Source: Amyelois transitella (lineage: Eukaryota > Arthropoda > Insecta > Lepidoptera > Pyralidae). From it: a stretch of 64,000 nucleotides of DNA. Position 1 is the stretch's first letter, and each line of letters begins with the position of its first letter. Location of the stretch: positions 1,466,001 through 1,530,000 of the forward strand of contig NC_083522.1 in NCBI RefSeq assembly GCF_032362555.1, in the 5' to 3' direction. The position numbers and the translations under genes are program-made. The notes beneath the pieces were generated by a model. It made no database searches and was not told where the DNA came from. It was given only the letters and a program-made list of their open reading frames with translations. This document shows positions 54,650 to 64,000 of the stretch, one piece after another.

Positions 54650-54838
54650 TCTTCATCTCTTTCCCATTGATGTCGTAAAAGGCGACTAAGGGATAGGCTT
54701 ATATACTTGGGATTCCTCTTTTAGCAACCCATCACTATTCAATTCTCAACAGCTGAACGTGGCCTTTCAGCCTTTTGATGACTGTTGGCTCTGTCTACCC
54801 CGCGAGGGATATGGATGTGATTATAAGTTATGTTAGTA
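54650..54838 (+). mobile_element. SR retroposon, head-truncated with central deletion
   Basis: CATCTCTTTCCCATTGATG to GGGATATGGATGTGATTATA. Confidence 0.82.
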
Positions 54839-55384
54839 AGAGTTATACATACATCACGTCTTTATCCTTTACGGGTCAGATAGTCATATGACTCGAAATC
54901 TAGGCTCAGATGTGTGGTATAATTTTTATAGAATCTACAAAAACTTTTCCGTATTGAGATAAATGTGCTACGCTAGATAATGATACTAAAATATGTAAAA
55001 TAAAAATTATTTTAATGCAAGTTTTCGTATCTTTTATCGAAAACAAATTACTGTACGGCGCCATCTGTTATCGAATAGTACAACTATTTAAAGTAACATT
55101 TGTTTTGACTTACGCACTACTTGAACGCATTTTTTAATTTCTGCCCCAAAAATTTAATTAGTTTCATAAGAAAAAGTATTTGGATTCTGTTAGGAATGAC
55201 AATCTTAACACTGTGATAATTTATTTTGTAAAGTATGTAAATTAAAATATTACATTTTGCAAAAAAATTAAATTTACACTGTCGAATACTAGATGGCAGC
55301 ATGTGTCACAAAAACAAAAATGCGAGGGAAATATTATAATTACTCAGCTTCACCCGCGTAAATTAAAATGAATTGTTAGTTATA

Positions 55385-55647
55385 GTGCCGTGTGGTTCCC
55401 GGCACCAATACAAAAAAGAATAGGACCACTCCATCTCTTTCCCATGGATGTCGTAAAAGGCGACTAAGGGATAGGCTTACAAACTTGGGATCCTTTTCTA
55501 GGCGATAGGCTAGCAACCTGTCACTATTTGAATCTCAATTCTATCATTAAGCCAAATAGCTGAACGTGGCCAATCAGTCTTTTCAAGACTGTTGGCTCTG
55601 TCTACCCCGCAAGGGATATAGACGTGACCATATGTATGTATGTATGT
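55385..55647 (+). mobile_element. SR retroposon, full length with target-site duplication
   Basis: ATTGTTAGTTA at 55372-55382 and 55648-55658. Near-consensus sequence. Confidence 0.95.
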
Positions 55648-55832
55648 ATTGTTAGTTAATAATAAAAAAATAATAAATAGCAAAGTTTTCTTCGTCTGTA
55701 TATTTGATAGTTGACGGCTAATATTCTTTAACTTTTGGGATTTTCTGTGTAAGGACCTACCGATCCTTGAATGGAATACTGAACGATTTTAATGTCTTAA
55801 AGAGATGTTAGGAATATCCGTAATTGTCCAAT

Positions 55833-55962
55833 ATGCATCAAAAGAGTAATGAGTGTGGAGGAAGCGGGAGAGGTCTGTAAGGATCGTAGCAAGTGGAAAT
55901 CCGTAGTCTCTGCCTACCCCAATGGGAGGCAGGCTTGATGGTTACTATGTATGTATGTATAT
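55833..55962 (+). mobile_element. RTE 3' fragment, diverged
   Basis: GAATGAGTGTGGAGGAAGC-like and GTAGTCTCTGCCTACCCC blocks with ATGT tail. Confidence 0.8.
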
Positions 55963-56182
55963 GGAAGATCCATGGACAATGGCAATAATAAATACGATGA
56001 AGTATTGATTTTAAAATTAGATTTTGTTTACAAACGTGATAATAATTCATATGCACGTCATATAATTTAAATTATCTTGTCGTTTATTAGGTAAGTTCTA
56101 CGTCACAGTTGGCATCGTGAAAATATCAAATAAATTGGTAAATACGATTTAGGTATAAATCATCATTACTAATTAACTTATG

Positions 56183-56382
56183 ACGTACATACGTAGAATC
56201 ACGTCTTTATCCCTTACCAGGTAGACAGAGCCAACAGCTGTGAGATTTAAATAGTGACAGGTTGCTAGCTTATCGGCTACGAAAACAATCCCAAGTTTAC
56301 AAGCGTTTCCTTTAGTCGCCTTTTACGACATCCATAGGAAAAGATATGGAGTGCTCCTATTCTAAAGAGCCGGGAACACAAA
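56183..56382 (-). mobile_element. SR retroposon with internal deletion
   Basis: Tail, shortened body and diverged head. Confidence 0.8.
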
Positions 56383-56439
56383 CCGGTTACGCGTATCTTC
56401 CGTCCTTGTCTGACGGCCCGAATATGTTCACTTAAGTAT

Positions 56440-56504
56440 TTATCCCTTACGGGGTAGACAGAGCCAACAGAATGTCTACGGTCAGTATGGCTTAATGATT
56501 TAAT
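56440..56504 (-). mobile_element. SR fragment
   Basis: TATCCCTTACGGGGTAGACAG then AGCCAACAG; no tail run. Confidence 0.65.
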
Positions 56505-56512
56505 TAAAGCAT

Positions 56513-56576
56513 CTATATATACATACATACATAAAATTACGCGTTTTTCCCGGAGGGGTAGGCAGAGACTACATAT
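56513..56576 (-). mobile_element. RTE 3' fragment
   Basis: ACATACATAAAATTACGCG and GGAGGGGTAGGCAGAGACTA. Confidence 0.8.
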
Positions 56577-57329
56577 TTCTATAATAAAATAGTTTCAATC
56601 AAACCATGTTTGGTAAAACGGCATTTTGATTATTAAACAAGGGGTTAGATTGATTTTATCATGGTTGCATTGAAAAGACAAAACCTGTTTTTAACCGCCT
56701 TCGTTAAAAAAGGTGGTTCTCTCTCAGTTTGACCTGTATGTATGTTTGTTCGCGATCATCTCGCGTATGTATACCAATTTTGATGAGGTTTTCAGAAAAT
56801 CGTTTGTTACACTCAGGAGAAGGTTAAAGAAAATTAACCGACTTCAAAAAAGTACTGTAAGTATCGATTGGAGTCGCATCTTTGTTTATTTTACAAAAAC
56901 GAGCTTACCTAACCTAACCATTTCTATTTTTTCCTCGTTAAATCCTTGTAAATATTATCACAATTATCAATGGAACAATGCCGAATATTTTAGAAAGATT
57001 AACGTAATGTTATCAGATAAAGCAAGATTATATCCTTTATCATTAGACATAACAGGTAAACCTATTATTTAACTAACAATAACAAGAATTTTAATTGATG
57101 AATTTGTAAATTACGGTAAGATAATTAGGCCGGCAGTACGCTTTTTTCTAAAGGTTGACTTGTAGATAATGCAATTAGCGTTAAGTCCACCTGTTTATTG
57201 TAAGTACCATCTTTTTTTTTAAGTTTTAAATATTTTATTTTAAATCGTTGAGATGTCGTTTGATTCGGCATTTTCCTTACCCTTGTATGCCGTTAGAGAC
57301 GATTAAGGGCGGGTTAATTTAGTAACGCG

Positions 57330-57557
57330 TGGTTCGCGGATATGTGGTTTCCTGCATTTTAGAATACGACCACTTTCATCTCTTTCCAATAGATGTCATT
57401 AAAGGCGATTAAGGAATAGGCTTATAAACTTGTGAACCTGTGACTATTTGAATCTCAATTCTATCTTAAAGCCAAATAGCTAAACGTGGCCTATGAAGTC
57501 TTCAAGACCCTGTCTACCCCGCAAGGTATATAGACGTGATTATATGTATGTATGTAT
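57330..57557 (+). mobile_element. SR retroposon, diverged
   Basis: Damaged head, body and ATGTATGTATG tail, followed by a poly-T run. Confidence 0.8.
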
Positions 57558-57722
57558 GGTTTTTTTTTTTTTTTTTTTTTAAGACGCTAATTTATTTGTT
57601 GGGCAATAGATTATTTATGAAATAGGTATACTTTGTTTAGCTGTGTGATAAATGTAGCGTTGATGGGTCTCTGCTATTTGATACAGATGTATGTATGGTT
57701 ATGTCAACGATTTCATGTAGGT

Positions 57723-60700
57723 ACATACATACATACATACATAAAATCACGCCTCTTTCCCGGAGGGGTAGGCAGAGACTACCTCTTTCCACTTGCCACG
57801 ATCTCTGCATACTTCTTTCGCTTCGTCCACATTCATAACTCTCTTCATACAAGCTCGGCGGTTTCGGGTACTTTTGACCTGACCCTTTACCAGGACGTCC
57901 TTAATTTGATCAAGATACGTTCGTCTAGGTCTTCCCACTCCGACCTTTCCCTCCACACTCTCCTTGTATATCTGCTTAGTCAACCTGCTTTCATTCATCC
58001 TCTCCACATGACCGAACCATCTTAACATACCCTTTTCTATTCCTGTAACTACATCTTCTTTCACATCACAACATTCCCTTATCACGCTGTTCCTTATCCT
58101 GTCACTCAATTTCACACCCATCATACTCCTTAACGCTCTCATTTCCACTGCATTTATTCTGCTTTCATGCTTCTTTTGCCATACCCAACTTTCACTCCCA
58201 TACATTAATGTCGGGACCAACACGCCCCTGTGCACAGCCAGTCGAGCCTTTTTGGATAGTTTCTGACTGCTCATAAAGGCATGCAAAGCTCCATTCACCA
58301 TGTTCCCCACGTTCACTCTCCTTTCAATATCACTATCATACTTGCCATCTGATGTAAACTTTGATCCTAGATATACAAACTCTTTCACTTGCTCAACTTT
58401 TTCTCCTCCAATCAAAATATTACATGCTGTCATTTCTTTCTCCATTTCAAAAACCAGTGTTTTAGTTTTACTTACGTTCACTTTCATTCCTTTCTCTTTT
58501 AAAGCTTCATGCATACAGTTTACCATCTCCTGTAACTCCTCCGCTGATGACGCCAGTATAACCTGATCGTCGGCATAGAGCAGACATTTGACGAGTAACT
58601 CATTCATCCTTAATCCACTTTTAGACTCTTTTAAATCTGTCAAACAGCTATCCATAAATAGGTTGAACAGCCACGGTGACGCAACACATCCTTGCCTAAC
58701 GCCTTTCTCAATCTTAAACCACTCAGTGTGCGCTCCGTTTATCCTGACACAAGCACTCGAATCCTCATATAAGGATTTCAGTGCTCGTATTAAGAGACTG
58801 CTCACCCCATGCATAGAAAGTGCTGACCACAATTCATTCCTCTCAACTCTGTCATAGGCCTTTTCCAGATCTACGAATGTGCAATAGACTTTTTGACTCT
58901 TGGCCAAAAACTTTTCGGCTATGCACCGCAAGGAAAAGACCTGATCAGTACATCCCATTCCCTTTCGAAATCCCGCTTGAGCATCCCATATTTTGTCATC
59001 AGTTTCATTCCTGACTCTATTAATCAATACCTTAGCATACAATTTGCCGACGACGCTAAGCAGGCTTATACCACGATAATTTTTGCAGTCCAGCTGTGAC
59101 CCTTTTCCTTTGTAAAGTGGCACGATAACAGCCTTACACCAATCTTTTGGTACTCGGCCGCTTCTCCAACACAAATTGAAAAGGCAGTACAACTGACTAG
59201 CTACTACGCCTTTTCCTGCTTTAAGCATCTCGACCGACACTCTATCACACCCAGCAGCCTTTCCCGCTTTCATACTCTTAAGTGCTTCCACAATTTCGAA
59301 CATTTCAATTTCGCCTTCCATCTCATTCTCTTTTTCTTCGCTATAGCAGAAATCTTTCTTATTTCCTTCCTTTTTTTCAAATAAACTTTCAAAATAGTCC
59401 TTCCATATCTTTAGTACACATTCTTCTCCTTTCACAACGCTACCATCCTGGCATCTGATCCTAGTCAGCTCTCTGGTTATAGTATTTCCTCGGGCTGACC
59501 TTACGGATTTCCAGAATACTTTCAGATTTGACTGAAAGTCTTCTGATAGCCTTTTATCAAAATCCTCTTTATACTCTTCTTTCTTTCTAATCACAGCTTT
59601 CTTAACCAAATCTTTCATTTTCTTATATTCCTTACGTGCTTCATTCACATCTTCATCTATAACCTCTTGCATTCTTAAGTTAGCTTTTGCTGCTAACAAA
59701 TCCAGCCATGCTTTCTTCTTTAATCGCACAAGTTCTTGCACATCTTTACTCATCCACGCATTTTTGTGATTTTTTCCTTTCCTTCTTCTACTTACACCAC
59801 ACACTTCAACAGCTACTTTCACAATTCTTTCTTTAAGTTCCTTCCATCCATCTTCAATATCGCTCATTTCATCTAAATCTTCAAATTCATCCTTCAGTCT
59901 ATTAATATACTTCTTACCTACATCCATATCTTGCAAATTTTCCACTTTTACTCTTTCCAAAGCGCTGGTTTGCTCCCTTACCCTGTGCCGCCAGCGATTG
60001 AAGATACCCCTTATCCGGGATATCACCAGTAAATGGTCCGAGTCAATGCCAGCACCGCGATATGCACGGGTATCCAGCACTTTGTTCTTCAATCTTTCAT
60101 CTACAATCACAAAGTCTATCATACTTTTTAAAATACCTTCCACTCTTGTGTAGGTGTGGATCTCTTTATGTTGAAACATTGAGTTCGACACAAAAAGATC
60201 CCACTCTAGACAAATTTCTAATACACTTCTTCCATTATCATTCACCTTTTCGTCACCAAACGCACCAAGCACCTTTTCATATCCATCACGCTTTACACCC
60301 ACCCATCCATTAAAATCACCTAACATAATAATCTTCTCATTTGGCTTGGTAACTTTCAATACTTCTCTTACACTATTCCAGAACTCCTCGTTTTCGCTTT
60401 TTGCTGATGTTGTACCCCTCGAACCCACATCCCAAGGTGCATAAACACCTAGAACGAAGATCCGAGTGATTCCAACTTTCAGCCTAATCCATAGAAGACG
60501 AGGGCTGACACACTCATACTCATTCACGCACTCAGCCATTCGTGCAGAAAGAATTAGACCGACCCCTTGACAGCCTCGGCTGGTACTGGAAATTCCAGAC
60601 CAATACGCCGTGTAAGGGCCGTGCTGCGTCGCGTCGCATCCTTTCCGCTTCGTTTCATTCACGCACAACACATCCAAACGTCTTTCATCCATCATCTGGC

Positions 60701-61145
60701 ATACTTCCTCAATCTTATCCTTCATTCCTCCTCTTACATTCATCGTCGCAAAGCGGCTTTCAGCAGACCGCATACCGCTCCCGCCGGGAACGAGACGTGA
60801 TGGGGTGCGGACACCATCGCCGCCATTTCTATGCTTTTTAAGGTTCATAATGCGATTCCCACGAGACGCTAGGGAAAAATTTTGTCCGCCCCAGCAGAGC
60901 CCCGCATGCCAGGGTAAGGCTAGCCATTACCTGGGGGTCGCCCAACCCCATGGCGGAAGTGGCACGCTCGAGACTAGGCTCGCCCCTAGCCATGCATCCA
61001 TCGGCGCGGCAGACCTTAGATTGGCAGGGATTTACATTAAAGAGGAATCCCAAGTCTATCCCTTAGTCGGCTCTTACGACATCCGTGGGAAAGAGATGGA
61101 GTGGTCCTATTCTTTTGTAATGGTGCCGGGAACCACACGGCACTT
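57723..61145 (-). mobile_element. Near-full-length RTE-clade LINE
   Basis: Minus-strand element of about 3.4 kb. Its 5' end begins with the same ~110 bp (GTGCCGTGTGGTTCCCGGCACC...) as the SR elements. A ~190-bp leader then precedes one long ORF, and the stop codon lies only a few bases before an (ATGT)n tail, as usual for RTE elements. A possible short target duplication (TAGGTA) flanks it, but this is weak. Several truncated 3' fragments of the same family lie elsewhere in the window. Confidence 0.85.
57747..60848 (-). CDS. RTE LINE polyprotein: AP endonuclease plus reverse transcriptase
   Basis: An uninterrupted 1033-aa frame. The N-terminal APE-type endonuclease shows E65 in NETK, GDFN at 177-180 and SDH at 270-272. 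The reverse transcriptase shows VPLYKGKG and NYRGISLL (about 576-597), D660 in FVDLEKAYD, GVRQGC (716-721) and the catalytic YADD at 758-761. A C-terminal domain (GSESWVW to GRPRRTYLDQIKD) typical of this lineage follows. All key residues are present and there is no stop or frameshift, so the copy is recent and may be functional. The start at 60848 is the first ATG of the frame. It would reverse-transcribe its RNA at nicked chromosomal targets and probably also mobilises SR elements. Confidence 0.9.
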   Translation of the reverse strand: MNLKKHRNGGDGVRTPSRLVPGGSGMRSAESRFATMNVRGGMKDKIEEVCQMMDERRLDVLCVNETKRKGCDATQHGPYTAYWSGISSTSRGCQGVGLILSARMAECVNEYECVSPRLLWIRLKVGITRIFVLGVYAPWDVGSRGTTSAKSENEEFWNSVREVLKVTKPNEKIIMLGDFNGWVGVKRDGYEKVLGAFGDEKVNDNGRSVLEICLEWDLFVSNSMFQHKEIHTYTRVEGILKSMIDFVIVDERLKNKVLDTRAYRGAGIDSDHLLVISRIRGIFNRWRHRVREQTSALERVKVENLQDMDVGKKYINRLKDEFEDLDEMSDIEDGWKELKERIVKVAVEVCGVSRRRKGKNHKNAWMSKDVQELVRLKKKAWLDLLAAKANLRMQEVIDEDVNEARKEYKKMKDLVKKAVIRKKEEYKEDFDKRLSEDFQSNLKVFWKSVRSARGNTITRELTRIRCQDGSVVKGEECVLKIWKDYFESLFEKKEGNKKDFCYSEEKENEMEGEIEMFEIVEALKSMKAGKAAGCDRVSVEMLKAGKGVVASQLYCLFNLCWRSGRVPKDWCKAVIVPLYKGKGSQLDCKNYRGISLLSVVGKLYAKVLINRVRNETDDKIWDAQAGFRKGMGCTDQVFSLRCIAEKFLAKSQKVYCTFVDLEKAYDRVERNELWSALSMHGVSSLLIRALKSLYEDSSACVRINGAHTEWFKIEKGVRQGCVASPWLFNLFMDSCLTDLKESKSGLRMNELLVKCLLYADDQVILASSAEELQEMVNCMHEALKEKGMKVNVSKTKTLVFEMEKEMTACNILIGGEKVEQVKEFVYLGSKFTSDGKYDSDIERRVNVGNMVNGALHAFMSSQKLSKKARLAVHRGVLVPTLMYGSESWVWQKKHESRINAVEMRALRSMMGVKLSDRIRNSVIRECCDVKEDVVTGIEKGMLRWFGHVERMNESRLTKQIYKESVEGKVGVGRPRRTYLDQIKDVLVKGQVKSTRNRRACMKRVMNVDEAKEVCRDRGKWKEVVSAYPSGKEA

Positions 61146-61239
61146 AGGTATATGTAGGTATGTACATATAATTATAGTAAGAGAGTATCAAAACTAAAAT
61201 AATAGCAGAAAACTTAGGGAAAGAAAGATAAGATCCAAT

Positions 61240-61471
61240 TGATATCATTAATGCGAAAGTAACTTAGTCTGTTTGTTGCCTCTTAACGCGTTATCTACTG
61301 AACTAATCTTGAAATTGCGTATATATAATAATGAGTCTGGAGAAGGACATAGGTTTCTTTCATGCCGGTAAAAACTGCAAAGGCAAAGTTAAAGTTCCCG
61401 TAGGATTTGTGAAGAAAATCTTGTGAAGGTGGCACTAAATTTGCGCGGGCGAAGCTGCGGGAAAAAGCTAG
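61240..61471 (+). mobile_element. Helitron-like element, variant
   Basis: ATTAATGCGAAAGTAACTTAG start, GCGAAGCTGCGGGAAAAAGC then TAG at the end. Confidence 0.65.
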
Positions 61472-62498
61472 TGGTTTATTATAAAAGGTCGTGAATAGCC
61501 ACCCAGGCCACGAATTAACGAAATTTTTGCTGCATTTTGTTTTCCTATTAAGTTGTTGGAGTCAGTGGAGCGGTATGGTTGTCTCCCTCACACCAACTGG
61601 TTACGCGTATCGTCCGTCCTTGTCTGACGGCCCGCATATATATCTTATAGCACGGCTACCCCGCCTCTGCCTCGCCCAGTGAGTGTTTTCATTGTGCTGT
61701 GTAATATTTTTAGTGTTATTACAACTAAGTGTACGGCCCAACTATATTTTTAACAACATATTGTTCCGTTTAAATTATTTTACATTAGTCTACTCATGTG
61801 AAAAAAAAAAATATCAACTTGAGGCGAAATTAATTTTTTGGAAAGTAACTTTCGGACTGTTCCATTTAAGAAATTTAAAATCTGTGATGGATCTGTCAAT
61901 AGCATTTTTAAATCCGTAGGGCATCAAAATCGGTAATAGATAACGAGATATTCACAATTTTGTAAAAAAATAAAGTGCTCGCGAGATCTAAGAACGAGGC
62001 GAAGAATAAGCACATGTATGGCTATACCCAAGTCCAGACCAGTCTAGATGGTCCTAATCCTAAAAGAAGTTAATGGCCGTTATCTAAGCTTTAACGTGTT
62101 TCTCTGATGGCGCAACTCTATCGCGTTAAAAGTTTCAAAATTGTAGAAGGACTGTGATGCCTCGAATTAAGGTTTAAGTTTCACAACTTTCTTACAAAAA
62201 TAAGACTGAAAGAGATATCAATGAAAAAATGTTTAATACAGTAAAGCGAGAACGTGCGATATGTACTTGATGTACTTGGATCGGCTCGGCGATGTGCTGA
62301 GGACCGGCGTCTAGCGCGCGCAGACATCATTCTTCATTTTCGAAATTCAAACGATACGCCACAAAATCAAAACGTTCATCTAACGGGTAGGTAAGCTTTA
62401 TTTTAATTTATTCCAACACTTAATTGGACGTCTACTTGTTACCTTATTCAAAATCAAAAACAACTAATCTACCTAGATAAGGGTTATGTGAAAAATTC

Positions 62499-62742
62499 CT
62501 ATTCATATAATCACTTATATCCCGTGCGGGGTAGACAAAGCCAGCAGTCTTAAAAGACTGATAGGCCACGTTCACTTAATGATAGAATTGGGATTTAAAT
62601 AGTCACAGGTTGCTTGCCCATCGCCTGAAAGAAGAATCCCAAGTTTATGAAATCCATCTTTTAGTCGCCTATTATCCATGGGAAAGAGATGAAGTGGTCC
62701 TATCCTTTTTTATATAGGTGCGGGGAACCGCACGGCAAGTGA
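62499..62742 (-). mobile_element. SR retroposon, near full length, diverged
   Basis: CATATAATCACTTATATCCC to GGGGAACCGCACGGCA. Confidence 0.88.
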
Positions 62743-63034
62743 AAATTTTTTACACATTTGTTATAAATATAAAAAAGACGAAGAGCTAGTGTCAAAATTT
62801 GTTGGGGGAAAAAAATCCGCTAAATTTCGAACTAGTTACACTCGTTAAAGATATTTTTTTTTTCCTGAAAGTAATAATGTTCTGCATGAATACATGTTGT
62901 AATTAGCATGTATTCTTTTTAAAATTTCTGCCTTTCCAAAAAAATTGAGTTTTAAAACATACCTACATTTGATAATGTTTGAAAAAATAGCTTAATTAAT
63001 ATAATGAACTCATAAATTAATGACATAGTTAATA

Positions 63035-63400
63035 CTAGCTGTTGCTCGCAACTCCGTTTGCGAGTAATTAAAATAAATTTACTCAAATATCCGTTCATAT
63101 TAAAGAGCTGGTCTCTTTAGCTTCCACATCACTTGATCCAGATCTTCCATTTTCTTTATCGCCAAAAGAAAATGCTCATCAGGTTGAACAACTTTTGTGA
63201 AGACGTCTTTTCGATATTTTCTATAGTTAAGCTTAGTTGTTTTGGTTCGACATCAGGTGTTTCAAATTACAAAATAAATTATACCCTATATGTTGGCCAG
63301 TTATAGATTTATACAACAAAAAAAGTTTCATTAAAATCCGTTCAGTAGTTTCGGAGATTAGCGAGTACAATCAAACATATAAACATACAAACAGAGAGAC
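63035..63400 (-). mobile_element. Helitron-like element, diverged
   Basis: CTAGCTGTTGCTCGCAACTC end; 'ATCCGTTCAGTAGTTTCGGAG' type interior, 475 bp upstream of the Jra start. Confidence 0.65.
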
Positions 63401-63638
63401 TTTTTTTTTAATTCATGTTCAGTTAGGTACTATTTCTTCATCGTAATAATTTTTTTTAAATATACTTAATGTATAAAAAAATATTTTTTACTGTTTTATT
63501 ATATGTGTTGACTGTCGATGATGGGAAAGATAAACGTTGGTTTCGCGGGACAATGGAAACGAATCCGTCGATTCTCGGTAATCGCACGAAGTCGTAAACA
63601 GCCCGCCGAGGCCTCGCGTTGTACTTCGTATTCGTCCA

Positions 63639-63643
63639 CCAAT
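63639..63643 (+). promoter_or_regulatory. CCAAT box upstream of Jra
   Basis: CCAATCAG in a GC-richer promoter stretch about 240 bp upstream of the first ATG. A second CCAATCA lies at 63681-63685. Confidence 0.4.
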
Positions 63644-63727
63644 CAGATCGCTTATTTTACTGCGATCGCGCGATATGCGACCAATCACACACTGTTTTTA
63701 TAACGCGATCGCTAAAAATAGCTTATC

Positions 63728-63734
63728 TGAGTCA
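63728..63734 (+). promoter_or_regulatory. AP-1/TRE site TGAGTCA in the Jra promoter
   Basis: Perfect consensus AP-1 site four bases before an AATAAAAG stretch (63738-63745) that could act as a TATA-like box. It lies about 140 bp upstream of the first ATG. Jun dimers bind this sequence, so autoregulation is suggested; that is inference from known c-jun biology. Confidence 0.6.
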
Positions 63735-63875
63735 TGGAATAAAAGCAGTGGTTGTTTCTGAATAATGTTTAGAAACAAGTAGAACGCGGAGAGTGCGGGA
63801 CGTGTGCAGCGTTGCCGGAAAGTTTTGAAGTTCGCGCAGTGAGTTCAGTGATACAGGAGAGTTTAGTGAAAACAC

Positions 63876-64000
63876 ATGGTTCGCCATTCCGGCCACGGCA
63901 TGGAGACTACATTTTATGAAGATCAGTATCCCCTCAACGTACCAGTGGAGAACCTGAAACGTTCCCTAACCCTGGACTTGGATTTGAGCCGAGGGGGGAA
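63876..64000 (+). CDS. Jra: Jun transcription factor (Jun-related antigen), N-terminus only
   Basis: The frame starts at 63876 and has a second in-frame ATG at 63900. From the second ATG the protein begins METTFYED, then ...LKRSLTLDLDL, matching the conserved Jun N-terminus (METTFYDD; KQSMTLNL). The gene runs off the right edge, so the bZIP domain is not visible. Jun forms AP-1 dimers that bind TGAGTCA-type sites in the nucleus downstream of JNK signalling. Which ATG is used is open; conservation favours 63900. Confidence 0.85.
   Translation, partial: MVRHSGHGMETTFYEDQYPLNVPVENLKRSLTLDLDLSRGG

Larger units (their letters stand above)
55963..57329. other. Intergenic stretch with degenerate repeats
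   Basis: No gene supported. Contains SR fragments, a short RTE tail fragment and, near 56690-56860, a repeat with 'TTAACCGACTTCAAAAAA', a motif common in lepidopteran non-coding repeats. The 119-aa frame at 56713-57072 overlaps this repeat and shows no domain. Confidence 0.5.
61472..63590. other. Intergenic region upstream of Jra
   Basis: No gene supported. Holds an SR copy (62499-62742) and a Helitron-like copy (63035-63400). The rest is AT-rich without recognisable features. Confidence 0.5.

Noticed and set aside
56713..57072. 119-aa plus-strand open frame
   Set aside because: Overlaps a dispersed repeat with TTAACCGACTTCAAAAAA; no domain or splice evidence.
58300..60841. Plus-strand open frames across the RTE element
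   Set aside because: Antisense shadows of the 1033-aa minus-strand ORF.

Overview
This is a eukaryotic nuclear window and almost certainly from a moth or butterfly (Lepidoptera). Small exons with GT-AG introns lie in AT-rich DNA packed with dispersed repeats. The repeats include Helitron-like copies ending in the 'GAAGTCGCGGGCACAGCTAG' type of terminus that is common in Lepidoptera, a tRNA-derived SINE, an RTE-type LINE with an (ATGT)n tail, and about 35 copies of a short (~265 bp) element. I call that short element SR below. No prokaryotic signals, CRISPR arrays or rRNA were seen.

Layout: six protein genes, mostly alternating in direction. (1) 487-6415 (+): the last eight exons of a tyrosine-motif-rich docking/adaptor-like protein that I cannot name; its 5' end is outside the window. 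(2) 13009-25641 (-): a TECPR2-like WD-repeat protein of 676 aa ending in a C-terminal LIR motif but without the usual TECPR half. (3) 26110-33590 (+): signal peptide peptidase (SPP), complete at 368 aa. (4) 37353-44889 (-): RNA 3'-terminal phosphate cyclase (RTCA), complete at 358 aa. (5) 47042-54325 (+): a RAD52-motif (RDM1-like) protein with two predicted alternative C-termini. (6) 63876-64000 (+): the first codons of Jun (Jra), with its promoter just upstream. Genes 1/2 and 3/4 converge; genes 2/3 and 4/5 diverge from shared promoter regions. All exon chains were built by hand. Reading phase agrees at every junction, and the phases give complete, stop-free frames.

Mobile DNA: a near-intact RTE LINE (57723-61145, minus strand) carries an uninterrupted 1033-aa endonuclease/reverse transcriptase ORF. 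The SR elements share about 110 bp of 5' head and about 50 bp of 3' tail with this LINE and carry 11-12 bp target-site duplications. This suggests that SR is an internally unrelated, non-autonomous parasite of the LINE.

Most unusual structure: tandem arrays that straddle exon/intron boundaries. The acceptor of adaptor exon 3, the acceptor of SPP exon 4 (five copies, four of them resembling 'poison' microexons), the acceptor region of SPP exon 5 and the donor of SPP exon 5 (three copies) have all been tandemly duplicated together with nearby sequence, in three of the four cases including exon sequence. These multiply the available splice sites.
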